A stretch of 64,000 bases of DNA from CBDBZL01 sp965213545 (lineage in GTDB: Bacteria > Pseudomonadota > Alphaproteobacteria > Sphingomonadales > Sphingomonadaceae), in contig CBDBZL010000001.1 of the NCBI GenBank assembly GCA_965213545.1, positions 1 through 64,000 on the forward strand. The letters run 5' to 3'. Shown piece by piece: positions 50,164 through 57,012 of the stretch. The notes under the pieces were generated by a model. The model saw nothing but the letters and a program-made list of their open reading frames with translations. It did not search any database and was not told where the DNA came from. The position numbers were made by a program, and so were the translations under genes. Each line of letters opens with the position of its first letter. The first letter of the stretch is position 1.

Positions 50164-51426
50164 TCAGGCGGCAACCTCCTGAACCCGGATCGCTCTGGGA
50201 TCGAGTACGCCCCCGCCGACGCGCTTTGTTGCGTAGAACAGGACATAGGGCTTCGAGGTGTAGGGATCCCGAAGGATGCGCACTCCGATGCGATCATTGA
50301 TCAGATAACCGCGGGAGAAGTCTCCGAACGCGACTGGATAGGTGCCCGCTGCCACGTTCGGCATGTTTTCGTCGATCTCGACCGGCCTGCCGAGCAATGT
50401 TGCTGGCTGATCGAGCGTCAGGCCCTCGCGCCAGATGTAGGTCTTATCGCCGTCCTTCATCTTCGCCACTTGGGCGGCGGTGGTACTGTTCATCACCCAT
50501 GTGGCGTTCTGGCGATAGGGAGGCGGCAATCCATACTTCAGATCCACCAGGCCGTCCGGCGTCAGCTCGCTCGCCGCTCCACTTGGACTGGCTGAAAGAT
50601 TGCCGCCGGGATGAGCCCCAGGCGCAGCGGCCGTGATTACCGTCCCGCTTTCATCGAGGATCGCAGCGGAAGCCGCGCCGCCGGGAAGGTATTGGAGGAA
50701 ACCCATCGGCTTATTCACCCCGTCGCCGGCGACGAAGGCGATTCCTTCCTGCCGACTGAATTCCTCGCCTAGCTCGGTCCCGATCCATTCCTCGAAATTG
50801 AGCATTGCGTCATCGATCAGGCGCTGCGTTGCCGCCGGCATTGCGAAAATTTCGCCGGTCGGGAAGGTAAGCGGCATCAGGGATGCGCTCGTTGTGGTCG
50901 GCCGGTTCGCCGTCTCACCGACCCAGCCTGATCCCCATTGCTCGCTGTTCCAGAGCGTCGAGTAGCCATTGACACCCGTGGTCACCACCTGGGCCAACCG
51001 GCGCATGGGCGACAGGTGCCGCTGCGCTTTGCGAACCTCTCGGTCCCATTCGACGGGCGCAAGATAGCCGCCGGCGCTGTTGTCGCCCTCGCTCATGGCA
51101 GCGCGGATTGCCGCGCGATCGCCGTGAGCGTTCGCCTCGGTAAGCACCGCTTCGGCATCGACCGCGCCGCGCCGTGCGTAGGAGGCGAACGTTTTGCGGT
51201 ATTCCGGGTCCACCTGCTGCCCGTCGCTGGCGCCAGTTCCATTCAGCTTGGCGAATGCGCCGGCCTTGGCCTGATCATCCAGGGCGGCCTCGATTTCGTC
51301 ATGGCGCGCGTCATACTTCGCTTTGAAGGCCTCGAAGGCGCTTGCCAGCGCGGCGGTAGGATCGAGCGCTTGTGCGCGCACGTCGATCAGCCCGCGGGCG
51401 GAATGTAGGGTATTCGTTTTCATCAT
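50164..51426 (-). CDS. HK97-type phage major capsid protein
   Basis: A 420-residue protein of the HK97 major capsid family. The N-terminal about 110 residues are a predicted helical delta/scaffold-like region (LASAFEAFKAKYDARHDEIEAALDDQAKAG), after which the capsid fold begins: SEGDNSAGGYLAPVEWDREV, FPTGEIFAMPAATQRLIDDAMLNFEEWIGTELGEEF (spine helix; landmark), FVAGDGVNKPMGFLQYL, TWVMNSTTAAQVAKMKDGDKTYIW, LLGRPVEIDENMP, VAFGDFSRGYLINDRIGVRILRDPYTSKPYVLFYATKRVGG at the end. GGAG lies 5 bases before the ATG at 51426. No protease, portal or terminase gene is adjacent, which is unusual. Confidence 0.93.
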   Translation of the reverse strand: MMKTNTLHSARGLIDVRAQALDPTAALASAFEAFKAKYDARHDEIEAALDDQAKAGAFAKLNGTGASDGQQVDPEYRKTFASYARRGAVDAEAVLTEANAHGDRAAIRAAMSEGDNSAGGYLAPVEWDREVRKAQRHLSPMRRLAQVVTTGVNGYSTLWNSEQWGSGWVGETANRPTTTSASLMPLTFPTGEIFAMPAATQRLIDDAMLNFEEWIGTELGEEFSRQEGIAFVAGDGVNKPMGFLQYLPGGAASAAILDESGTVITAAAPGAHPGGNLSASPSGAASELTPDGLVDLKYGLPPPYRQNATWVMNSTTAAQVAKMKDGDKTYIWREGLTLDQPATLLGRPVEIDENMPNVAAGTYPVAFGDFSRGYLINDRIGVRILRDPYTSKPYVLFYATKRVGGGVLDPRAIRVQEVAA

Positions 51427-51499
51427 CGCATCTCCAGTCTGCTTTGGCGGGACTGGCACGGCCGGGCTGGCGTTAAACCGGTTTACGCCAACAATCGTC

Positions 51500-51916
51500 C
51501 TATGTGCGGAGGTGCTTTCGGTATCGTTCGGCCAAGGTCGGCACGATTTTCGCAAGGATTGCTCGATCCTCGGCCGCCCACTGCCGTTCCGCCAGGCGCT
51601 GGCCGCCTCTTGCTTCCATCCGTTGTATCCGCTCGAGCTGGATCAATCGGGCGGTGTCGATTTCGGGGTCTGTGGCGAGCACCTCGATCGGCGACGGGGC
51701 CAATGGGGCCAGCAGCGCCAAGATGCGTTCCCCAGGGTCCATATCAATATGGTTCATCGCCTCGATCGCTACCTTGCTGGCGAGGCGCGCGGCGCGCTGC
51801 GCAATCGAGCCCTTATCACCGGCAGCTGCCAGCACGGCCACACGCTCTGCATCGGGCCGTCCTGGCCGGGCCATGGCATAAACCGCCACGAGGCCGTCGC
51901 GCCGGGGAACGATCAA
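51500..51916 (-). CDS. Unknown small element protein
   Basis: A 138-residue, Ala/Arg/Leu-rich and probably helical protein (AQRAARLASKVAIEAMNHIDMDPGERILALLAPLAPSPIEVLATD, given as a landmark, and LERIQRMEARGGQRLAERQWAAEDRAI). The TTG start at 51916 overlaps the stop of the upstream gene (TTGA), so it is coupled to it. It lies just before the capsid gene, where phages often encode scaffolding or small terminase proteins; neither could be supported from sequence. No family is recognised. Confidence 0.6.
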   Translation of the reverse strand: MIVPRRDGLVAVYAMARPGRPDAERVAVLAAAGDKGSIAQRAARLASKVAIEAMNHIDMDPGERILALLAPLAPSPIEVLATDPEIDTARLIQLERIQRMEARGGQRLAERQWAAEDRAILAKIVPTLAERYRKHLRT

Positions 51917-52119
51917 CGCTTGGGCTCAAGAGCGATGACGTCGAACGACGCTAGGAGCGCGCGGATCATCGGACGGCGCTGCGATCGGGGAATGTCCGCC
52001 TTGGCAAAGGCCAGGTCCAAATCTCGCACGTCAAGCGGGCGGCTGATCGCGTCCAAAGCGATGAGGGTCGCATCCCTGGCAGCGGGGTCCAACCGCGAGA
52101 TGAGGTCGGCGGGGCTCAT
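51913..52119 (-). CDS. Unknown small element protein
   Basis: A 68-residue protein (MSPADLISRLDPAARDATLIALDAISRPLDVRDLDLAFAKAD at the start, landmark; ends ALLASFDVIALEPKR). The ATG at 52119 overlaps the stop of the preceding gene (ATGA) and its own stop overlaps the next start, an unbroken translational chain with 52348-52572, 52116-52361 and 51500-51916. It looks like a small helical protein; no function can be given. Confidence 0.6.
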   Translation of the reverse strand: MSPADLISRLDPAARDATLIALDAISRPLDVRDLDLAFAKADIPRSQRRPMIRALLASFDVIALEPKR

Positions 52120-52361
52120 TCCGCCTGCGCACGCTCGAGCAGCTGGCGCTCCATCAAATCCGCGGCCGATCGGAGCCATTCGATTGCTTCGGCTGCGCTC
52201 ATGCCCGCCCGCTGCGCCAAATCGTGCGAAGCGTAAACCGCGCCAAGCGCCACATCGATCGGCTCGCGATCGGGAAAGCGGTCAACGAGGCGGCGGATTG
52301 GACCGCGCACGGCTTCAATGGTTTCAAGGCCGGCGGGGATCTTCGGATCATGTTGCGGCAA
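52116..52361 (-). CDS. Unknown small element protein
   Basis: An 81-residue, acidic-to-neutral helical protein (IPAGLETIEAVRGPIRRLVDRF, then SAAEAIEWLRSAADLMERQLLERAQ). The TTG at 52361 is preferred because AGGAG lies seven bases upstream. The start falls inside the end of the zinc-ribbon gene by 14 bases, and the stop overlaps the next gene, so translation is chained. No family is recognised. Confidence 0.6.
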   Translation of the reverse strand: MPQHDPKIPAGLETIEAVRGPIRRLVDRFPDREPIDVALGAVYASHDLAQRAGMSAAEAIEWLRSAADLMERQLLERAQAE

Positions 52362-52572
52362 GTTCCATCTCCTTTGGTTGGGCACGGCGCTTCGCTTTCC
52401 AGCGTGCACGCTGCGCGCGCAACTGGCAGCGCGACGTGCAAAAACGCTTTGCGGGGACGCCCTGGCGAGGCGCGCGCGCGAGAATGATCGCCGCGCCGCA
52501 CCGTTCGCAGGCGGACCTGAATGGCGCATCATCCTGGAAAGGGTGGGGGGTCAAAAATACCTCGCAGTGCAC
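52348..52572 (-). CDS. Small zinc-ribbon protein
   Basis: A 74-residue protein with a clear treble-clef or zinc-ribbon pattern: C22-x2-C25 (ACERCGAA), a 19-residue gap, C45-x3-C49 (RFCTSRCQLRAQRARWKAK), then a basic tail. Small proteins with this layout often bind nucleic acid and accompany phage replication or packaging genes; the role here is not known. The GTG at 52572 has no good ribosome site, and a TTG at 52551 is an alternative. It heads the chain of small overlapping genes before the capsid. Confidence 0.65.
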   Translation of the reverse strand: MHCEVFLTPHPFQDDAPFRSACERCGAAIILARAPRQGVPAKRFCTSRCQLRAQRARWKAKRRAQPKEMELAAT

Positions 52573-52708
52573 ATGGAGGGTGGGCGCCGGTCATGGCGAG
52601 CGACCGATTTAAACTTTCGACGGGGGGGAGGCCGTTTCGCCTGGCTTTCACCGATTTCATCGAGCTGCGGCCGGTTAGCGCGGTCGGCGCCCAAATAATT
52701 CTGGGCTA

Positions 52709-53305
52709 TCATGCCGCCTGCTCGATCTTCCAGGCGACCGGAACGGGGCGTCCCACCACTTTGGCAGCTGCAAGGCTCAGCTCCCGTCCGTATTTTTCTT
52801 CAATATAGCTGCTTATGAACGATGATGGTGCCACGGCTATGAGCTGATCTTTGCCGACCTCGAACCGACAACGCGTGAGCCAAGTTAGGTAAGCTGGCTC
52901 GCCAATTGCCTCGGTCATTGTCGATCGAAGCGCAGCGGCCTGCACCCCCTCCCCTTCCGTCTTGCAGCTTGGACCAGTTGCCTCCCGCGTCGACCGCCGA
53001 GAGCGAGGGTTAAGGGGGGAATACCTCAACCCAGTCTTGGCGGCTCGAAGCGGCGCGTCTGCCAACTGAACGATCCTCGCGCACCACGATGCTTCCGGGT
53101 TGCCAACGTGCCCTCTTGAAAGCAGCCATGCCATGTGCCCTGCTGCTTGCGCATCGTAGGCACCCGGCGGCCACTGCTCGGCGACAGTGCGGATGGCAGC
53201 AGGTAGCTCGCCGATCGGGGGCGGGGTCCATGCCTGGCCTTGCCCCTCTCCAACATCATGCAGCGCAGCTCCCGTTTTTCCGCCCGGCTCGACCGGGGCG
53301 CCCAA
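52709..53305 (-). CDS. DnaA N-terminal-domain protein of the element (replication-associated)
   Basis: A protein of about 198 residues. The C-terminal 65 residues resemble domain I of DnaA: EPAYLTWLTRCRFEVGKDQLIAVAP, then SSFISSYIEEKYGRELSLAAAK, matching the W...L...AP..F...I..KY pattern by which DnaA contacts helicase and other partners. The N-terminal half is distinct (TVAEQWPPGAYDAQAAGHMAWLLSRG). It has no ATPase or DNA-binding domain IV, so it may act as an adaptor that brings host helicase to the element. The TTG at 53305 is only a guess; the frame is open to a GTG at 53371 inside the repeats. It overlaps the upstream gene by about 50 bases. Confidence 0.65.
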   Translation of the reverse strand: MGAPVEPGGKTGAALHDVGEGQGQAWTPPPIGELPAAIRTVAEQWPPGAYDAQAAGHMAWLLSRGHVGNPEASWCARIVQLADAPLRAAKTGLRYSPLNPRSRRSTREATGPSCKTEGEGVQAAALRSTMTEAIGEPAYLTWLTRCRFEVGKDQLIAVAPSSFISSYIEEKYGRELSLAAAKVVGRPVPVAWKIEQAA

Positions 53306-53882
53306 AAGGATTCGGGTTCCTTTCTGGTTCTCTTCTGGTTCGGTCCCACGTGGTGGGGGGGTGACCCCCACGTGGTGGGGGGGTCGGTCCCACGTGGTGG
53401 GGGGGGTAGGGTCTCACCTGATGGGGGGGTAGGCAATCTACACCCCCCCATGTGGTGGGGGGGTCAAGGTCGAATTCAGGCTGCGCGGCCGGCTCACACT
53501 CGAGCTGCAGCGCTGCGCGCCATTCGCTCGCCGCATCACGTTCGGTACTTCGGAAATTCCCGTCGCGCAGGTGCGCCATCATGGCACTGCGATCGAACGG
53601 CTCGAGCTCGGACAATCCGAGCGGGTGCATGAGGTACAAGGGCACCTTGCCCGATCGCCGCCAGACCGAAATCATGCCCGCGCGCTCGAGCGCGCTGCGC
53701 GCATCGGCAACGGCGTTTGGCGATAGACCGGATATCTCGGCCAAGAGCGCGTGAGCTGGCCATGCCAGCCGCGTTCTGTCTTTCGCCTTGTCCGCCAGCA
53801 GGCACAGGATGAAGCGCGCGGGCGTACGTATCCCGCCAGCTCGGCAGGCGGCGATTGCCTCACCCAGAATGATCACTCCCAT
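53256..53882 (-). CDS. Winged-helix replication-initiator-like protein containing the repeat array
   Basis: A 208-residue protein. Residues 1 to about 110 form a winged-helix domain: RTPARFILCLLADKAKDRTRLAWPAHALLAEISGLSPNAVADARSALERAGMISVWR (landmark), the layout of plasmid and phage initiator-like regulators. The C-terminal about 70 residues are encoded by the 22-bp repeat array (53343-53464) and read as imperfect proline-rich repeats (PPTTWG, PPHQV, PPHHVG, PPPRGG, PPTTWD), so this part is probably a by-product of an origin. The stop is at 53256, past the start of the DnaA_N gene. A role in replication is inference from the repeats and its neighbour. Confidence 0.65.
   Translation of the reverse strand: MGVIILGEAIAACRAGGIRTPARFILCLLADKAKDRTRLAWPAHALLAEISGLSPNAVADARSALERAGMISVWRRSGKVPLYLMHPLGLSELEPFDRSAMMAHLRDGNFRSTERDAASEWRAALQLECEPAAQPEFDLDPPTTWGGVDCLPPHQVRPYPPHHVGPTPPPRGGHPPTTWDRTRREPERNPNPFGRPGRAGRKNGSCAA
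53343..53464. repeat. 22-bp iteron-like repeats (candidate origin of replication)
   Basis: Five copies of a unit with core CCCACGTGGTGGGGGGGT. Copies 1-3 (cores starting 53345, 53367, 53389) are nearly perfect with 22-bp spacing, two helical turns. Copy 4 (TCACCTGATGGGGGGGT) and copy 5 (CCATGTGGTGGGGGGGT, ending 53464) are degenerate and spaced 24 and 34 bp further on. Each has the palindrome CCACGTGG next to a run of 7-8 G. The array lies within the 3' coding part of the initiator-like gene, as in several phage and plasmid origins. The G-runs could also form G-quadruplexes. Confidence 0.7.
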
Positions 53883-53948
53883 CAGACAAGCCGCTTCTGG
53901 GGCTGTGCGAGGCGCCAGGCGGTTGCGTTGGAGGCCGGGCTAAGCGCA

Positions 53949-54131
53949 TCAGCCAAGCAGATAGTCCCTCTTCCACTGCTCGATATCAGACGCGCGCCAG
54001 CGTACCGTGCGGGCACCGATGAACCGAACCGGCTTTGGAAACGTGCCCTTGCCCATCCGATCGTAGATCGCTGATCGCTTCAATCCGACGAGCAGCTCGA
54101 CCTGGTCGCGGGGAAGGAGATGATCGCTCAC
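53949..54131 (-). CDS. AlpA-family regulator
   Basis: A 60-residue AlpA-type DNA-binding protein: LLPRDQVELLVGLKRSAIYDRMGKGTFPKPVRFIGARTVRWRASDIEQW is the whole-domain landmark, with the MerR-like helix-turn-helix (VGLKRSAIYDRM) and the FPKPV turn. AlpA proteins activate or act as excisionases for P4-like and other integrative elements. A GGGGGAG site lies 3 bases before the GTG at 54131. It is next to a second HTH protein and upstream of the replication genes, so it may switch the element on. Confidence 0.88.
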   Translation of the reverse strand: MSDHLLPRDQVELLVGLKRSAIYDRMGKGTFPKPVRFIGARTVRWRASDIEQWKRDYLLG

Positions 54132-54145
54132 CGGCTCCCCCCTTT

Positions 54146-54349
54146 TTAAGCGGCACCAACTTCGATCAGGCGGCGAAGGCTGGCGGCGGGGATAACAGTG
54201 CGCTTACCAATCTTGCGGGCCTCGAGCTCCCCTTCCTTTATCAGGCCATAGATGCGGGTCTTGCAAAGCGACGAGACGCGGCTGGCGTCAGCAACGCTGT
54301 AGGCCAGGGGCTCAAGATGGTCGGGTTCGGTGGTCAATTTTGCCTCCAT
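54146..54349 (-). CDS. Excisionase-like helix-turn-helix protein
   Basis: A 67-residue protein with a MerR-type winged helix: LAYSVADASRVSSLCKTRIYGLIKEGELEARKIGKRTVIPAASLRRLIE is the domain landmark. This is the pattern of phage excisionases and small regulators (IADAxxxxGxxxTxxYxLIxxGxLxAxKxGxR). It starts 14 bases before the AlpA gene on the same strand. Either protein may be the recombination directionality factor for the integrase. Ten-base tandem repeats lie just upstream (54401-54428). Confidence 0.85.
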   Translation of the reverse strand: MEAKLTTEPDHLEPLAYSVADASRVSSLCKTRIYGLIKEGELEARKIGKRTVIPAASLRRLIEVGAA

Positions 54350-54400
54350 TCAATAACGAACGGCGGCATACATGGAGGCGCGCAGACGAATTGTCCGCCC

Positions 54401-54428
54401 GAAACCATCGGAAACCATCGGAAACCGG
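54401..54428 (+). repeat. 10-bp tandem repeat upstream of the excisionase-like gene
   Basis: GAAACCATCG at 54401 and 54411, followed by GAAACCGG at 54421. The 10-bp period equals one helical turn, which would place bound proteins side by side on one DNA face. It lies 52 bases upstream of the excisionase-like start (minus strand), so it may be a regulatory or Xis-binding site. Confidence 0.55.
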
Positions 54429-54440
54429 TTGCGCAGAACC

Positions 54441-55226
54441 TCAATCGCGAGCGCGATTACCGAGCCGGTCAACTACGGCGCGAGCTGCGGCCTTGGCTTG
54501 AGTATCGCCCATTTCAATGTCTTGGCTCTCCATCAGACGGTCGAGAACGTTCCTGCTAATGCGCGCTATGGCGCCTGGACCATTGGCAGCCTCGGGATGC
54601 TCGAGCAAATAGGCGGCCAGCTCCGCGCAGAATGCTGGCCAGGCTTCACTTGGCGGGCGCCCTCCTTTTCGGCTTGGCTTAGGCAGCGAGGCAGCTGGCG
54701 TGGACGTCGCCATGAAGGCGCGCACCGCTTCCGCGCATGGAAGTTCGCCCAAGGCGAATTCGACGCCCGTCGCGACACCCCCCGCGCCGCGATCCCAAAA
54801 GAATTGGCCCGTCGCCCAGTTGACCGGATACGGACCAGGTCGGCAAAAATCCCAGAACACAGCCGGTAGAACACATGGGCCGGAAAAGACGCGTTGGTCT
54901 GGAACATCGAGGTGATCTTCCAGCGCCCCGGATGCAACTGCCTCCCGATTGAAGGATATGCCTTTCTCATCATGTTCTTTGATGAACCGCTGGCGATCCG
55001 CGGCGAACCCTTCATCCAAGTTGAAATCACAAGCGTTGCACCTCGCCCTTATCCGGCCAATCTCAAGCCATGCGAAAATCTGTTCGGCAGCTTCCTTCCG
55101 CCCCTCCTGGAAGTCCCAGGCCAGCCGTCGTGACAACTCATCGCCACAGACCATGTAAGCAATGCCCGCAGGAACCCATGCTTCAACCTCTCCATGAGGG
55201 TGCCAAAAAGACCGCGACTCTTCCAC
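54441..55226 (-). CDS. Unknown element protein
   Basis: A 261-residue soluble protein. The N-terminal part is VEESRSFWHPHGEVEAWVPAGIAYMVCGDELSRRLAWDFQEGRKEAAEQIFAWLE (landmark), followed by a Cys/Phe-rich middle (CNACDFNL, PCVLPAVFWDFC) and a C-terminal part with GRPPSEAWPAFCAELAAYL. The latter resembles the Gly-Arg-Pro plus Trp motif of helical regions in other element proteins (compare 58245-58940). The GTG at 55226 has GGAG eight bases upstream; ATG 55154 is the alternative. The role is unknown. It follows the integrase and precedes the excisionase-like gene. Confidence 0.6.
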   Translation of the reverse strand: MEESRSFWHPHGEVEAWVPAGIAYMVCGDELSRRLAWDFQEGRKEAAEQIFAWLEIGRIRARCNACDFNLDEGFAADRQRFIKEHDEKGISFNREAVASGALEDHLDVPDQRVFSGPCVLPAVFWDFCRPGPYPVNWATGQFFWDRGAGGVATGVEFALGELPCAEAVRAFMATSTPAASLPKPSRKGGRPPSEAWPAFCAELAAYLLEHPEAANGPGAIARISRNVLDRLMESQDIEMGDTQAKAAARAVVDRLGNRARD

Positions 55227-55351
55227 AATCCGCTCTCCGTTGGCGGCTCCGATGGTAATGATGGGGCAGCGGGTCGGAGTGTCCCGCGTTCGGCTGGCCG
55301 GCCTAGCCCCACCAAGGGCACTATCGATCGCAGGTCCGTGTGAAGGGCTGC

Positions 55352-56656
55352 TCAAGCGGTTTTCCTTCCGCCTGCGATCGGCAGGACATTGGCAACGATG
55401 CCCGAAAGCGACGGCGCGACGAACCGACCCCACCCGTCCATCAGAGCACGGCGCATGTCGCGCAGATCGCTACGCAGATAGGCTTGCTCGGTGGCGGTCC
55501 CGATGCGATGCGCCAGGGCCATTTCCGCCACCATCGCGGGAATTGTGGGCATCAGCTCGGCCGCCCAATCGCGAAATGCGCTGCGAAAGCCGTGAACCGT
55601 CTCGGCCCGGCCTGCCAAACGCATGATCTTGGTCAGCGCCATGTCGGACAACGGCCTGCCCCGCCGGGCGCCCGGAAAAACCAGGCCGACACGAATTGTC
55701 TTGTCGGGCGCCATGCGATCCAGGACTGCAATCGCCGCGGGGGACAGGGTCACAACATGAGCCGTGCCCATCTTCATCGCGCCGGCGGGTCGCGTCCACG
55801 TGCGCGCCTCCAGGTCAATCTGCCCCCACGTCGCGGTCCTTACCTCGCCCGATCGCGCGGCGGTGAGGATGGCGAATAGCAACGCCATTCGGCTGGCCGC
55901 CGGCGGGAGCTCGAGCTGCGCGGCGATGAAGCCGGGCAGCTGGTCGAACGGCATGGCTGCGAAGTTTTCGCCGCGCGCTTGCTTGGACAGGCCGCTTCGC
56001 AGCTCGCGCGCATCGGGAAGAGCATCGGCACGCCAGCCGCGCGCCCTGGCGAAAGCCAGCACCTGCATGATGCGGGCGCGCACCTTGCGCGCGATCACGG
56101 GCTTTTCCTGCCAGATCGGCGCAAGGGCAAGGATGATATCGGCCGCGCCGATTGCGTCCACCCGCATCGCGCCCAGCTTGGGCACGGCATGGGCGGCAAG
56201 CGACGATGCGAACGCCTTTGCGGTGCGCTCGGTCCAGCCGTGCGCCAAAGCTTTATGCGAGGCCGCCACAGCTGCAGCGAACGTCGGGACGATGCGGCGC
56301 TCGCGATCGCGCTCGGTAATCGGATCGGCGCCGGCCTTCGCCAGCTTGCGCAGCGCGGCCGCTTTCTCGCGCGCCTCGGCAAGCGACAGGGATCGCCGCT
56401 GCATCAAAGGCACGTTCGCTAGGGGATCATCGGTTCCGAACGCCAGGCGGCCGGCCTGGTCCAGATCGACCGACCCCAGTCCGATATCGCGCCGCCGGCC
56501 ATCCGCCTGGACCCGCAATATCCAGGAACGTGCGCCGCTTGGCTTCACCAACAGGTAAAGCCCCTGCCCATCGGAAAAACGTGTCAGCATCGGCCGACCG
56601 GTTGAATCGCGAGCAGGCTTGGCGCTGCGAACCTTCATTACGGTGAGCTTGCTCAT
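55352..56656 (-). CDS. int: Tyrosine integrase of the 9.0 kb element
   Basis: A 434-residue tyrosine recombinase of the P4/DUF4102 type. The N-terminal arm-binding-like domain (LTRFSDGQGLYLLVKPSGARSWILR) and SAM-like core-binding domain precede the catalytic domain. Catalytic residues: Arg268 in LTAARSGEVR, His355 and Arg358 in HGFRSAFRDWAAE, the second basic His region (LAHRIG) and nucleophile Tyr393 in AYLRSDL. The gene lies 160 bases from attR (56816) and reads into the element. The start is at ATG 56656 (a slightly longer frame to 56668 exists). It should recombine the tRNA-Asn end with attP. Confidence 0.95.
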   Translation of the reverse strand: MSKLTVMKVRSAKPARDSTGRPMLTRFSDGQGLYLLVKPSGARSWILRVQADGRRRDIGLGSVDLDQAGRLAFGTDDPLANVPLMQRRSLSLAEAREKAAALRKLAKAGADPITERDRERRIVPTFAAAVAASHKALAHGWTERTAKAFASSLAAHAVPKLGAMRVDAIGAADIILALAPIWQEKPVIARKVRARIMQVLAFARARGWRADALPDARELRSGLSKQARGENFAAMPFDQLPGFIAAQLELPPAASRMALLFAILTAARSGEVRTATWGQIDLEARTWTRPAGAMKMGTAHVVTLSPAAIAVLDRMAPDKTIRVGLVFPGARRGRPLSDMALTKIMRLAGRAETVHGFRSAFRDWAAELMPTIPAMVAEMALAHRIGTATEQAYLRSDLRDMRRALMDGWGRFVAPSLSGIVANVLPIAGGRKTA

Positions 56657-56660
56657 CGGC

Positions 56661-56708
56661 GTTCCCACAAAGCGGCATCGCCCGCGTTACCCCAAGCGTT
56701 CCCACACT
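56661..56708 (+). promoter_or_regulatory. Candidate integrase arm-type sites near attR
   Basis: GTTCCCACAA (56661-56670) and GTTCCCACACT (56698-56708) lie between the integrase start and attR. The longer form is an exact copy of 47869-47879 at the other end. Their position upstream of int and beside the core suits integrase arm binding, and the region should also hold the int promoter. Confidence 0.45.
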
Positions 56709-56815
56709 CATATCCGCCTTTGAGCACCCGTCAATGAACGTAGGCAAAAATGTGCTGCGTAAATCACGGACGCTCCACATCTTTCTGCAGCATCAGCGAT
56801 CAAGAATAATCGCGC

Positions 56816-56844
56816 GTTCTAATCCTACTCGGGGAGCCATTTTC
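56816..56844 (+). repeat. Right attachment site (attR), duplicated tRNA-Asn 3' end
   Basis: This 29-base copy of the tRNA-Asn 3' end matches 47790-47818 at 28 positions and marks the distal end of the first element. It also abuts the second element, for which it acts as the left boundary: that integrase gene begins 168 bases further on. No third copy is visible before secA. Confidence 0.92.
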
Positions 56845-57012
56845 CACTTCGCCGCAGTTCGCCCGCGACCGGAAAAGCCTCCAAACCCTAGGAAAACCGC
56901 CCCGCTAGTGCCCGCCCGTGCCGGTGCCATTCGCCCCGTTTCGCGCTAACGGTGGGGGAAGGAATGGGGGAACGCTCCATACCATAACTTTTAGGCAGGA
57001 AGTCCGAATCTC

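Larger units (their letters stand above)
47819..56844. mobile_element. 9.0 kb integrative element in tRNA-Asn, phage-satellite-like
   Basis: The element is bounded by the tRNA 3' end (47790-47818) and its copy (56816-56844). Reading leftward from the integrase it holds: integrase, a 261-residue unknown protein, excisionase-like HTH, AlpA-like regulator, winged-helix replication-like protein with 22-bp repeats, DnaA_N-domain protein, four small overlapping genes, HK97-type capsid, a wHTH regulator, a divergent ribbon-helix-helix gene, an unknown gene and HigBA. Nearly all genes run on the minus strand. No terminase, portal, protease, tail or lysis genes are seen, so it cannot make a phage on its own. 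It is either a satellite that uses a helper, or a reduced prophage. Confidence 0.85.

Noticed and set aside
53026..53451. Third minus-strand frame across the repeats
   Set aside because: Its sequence is proline-rich shadow of the repeat array and then low-quality basic sequence; no domain.
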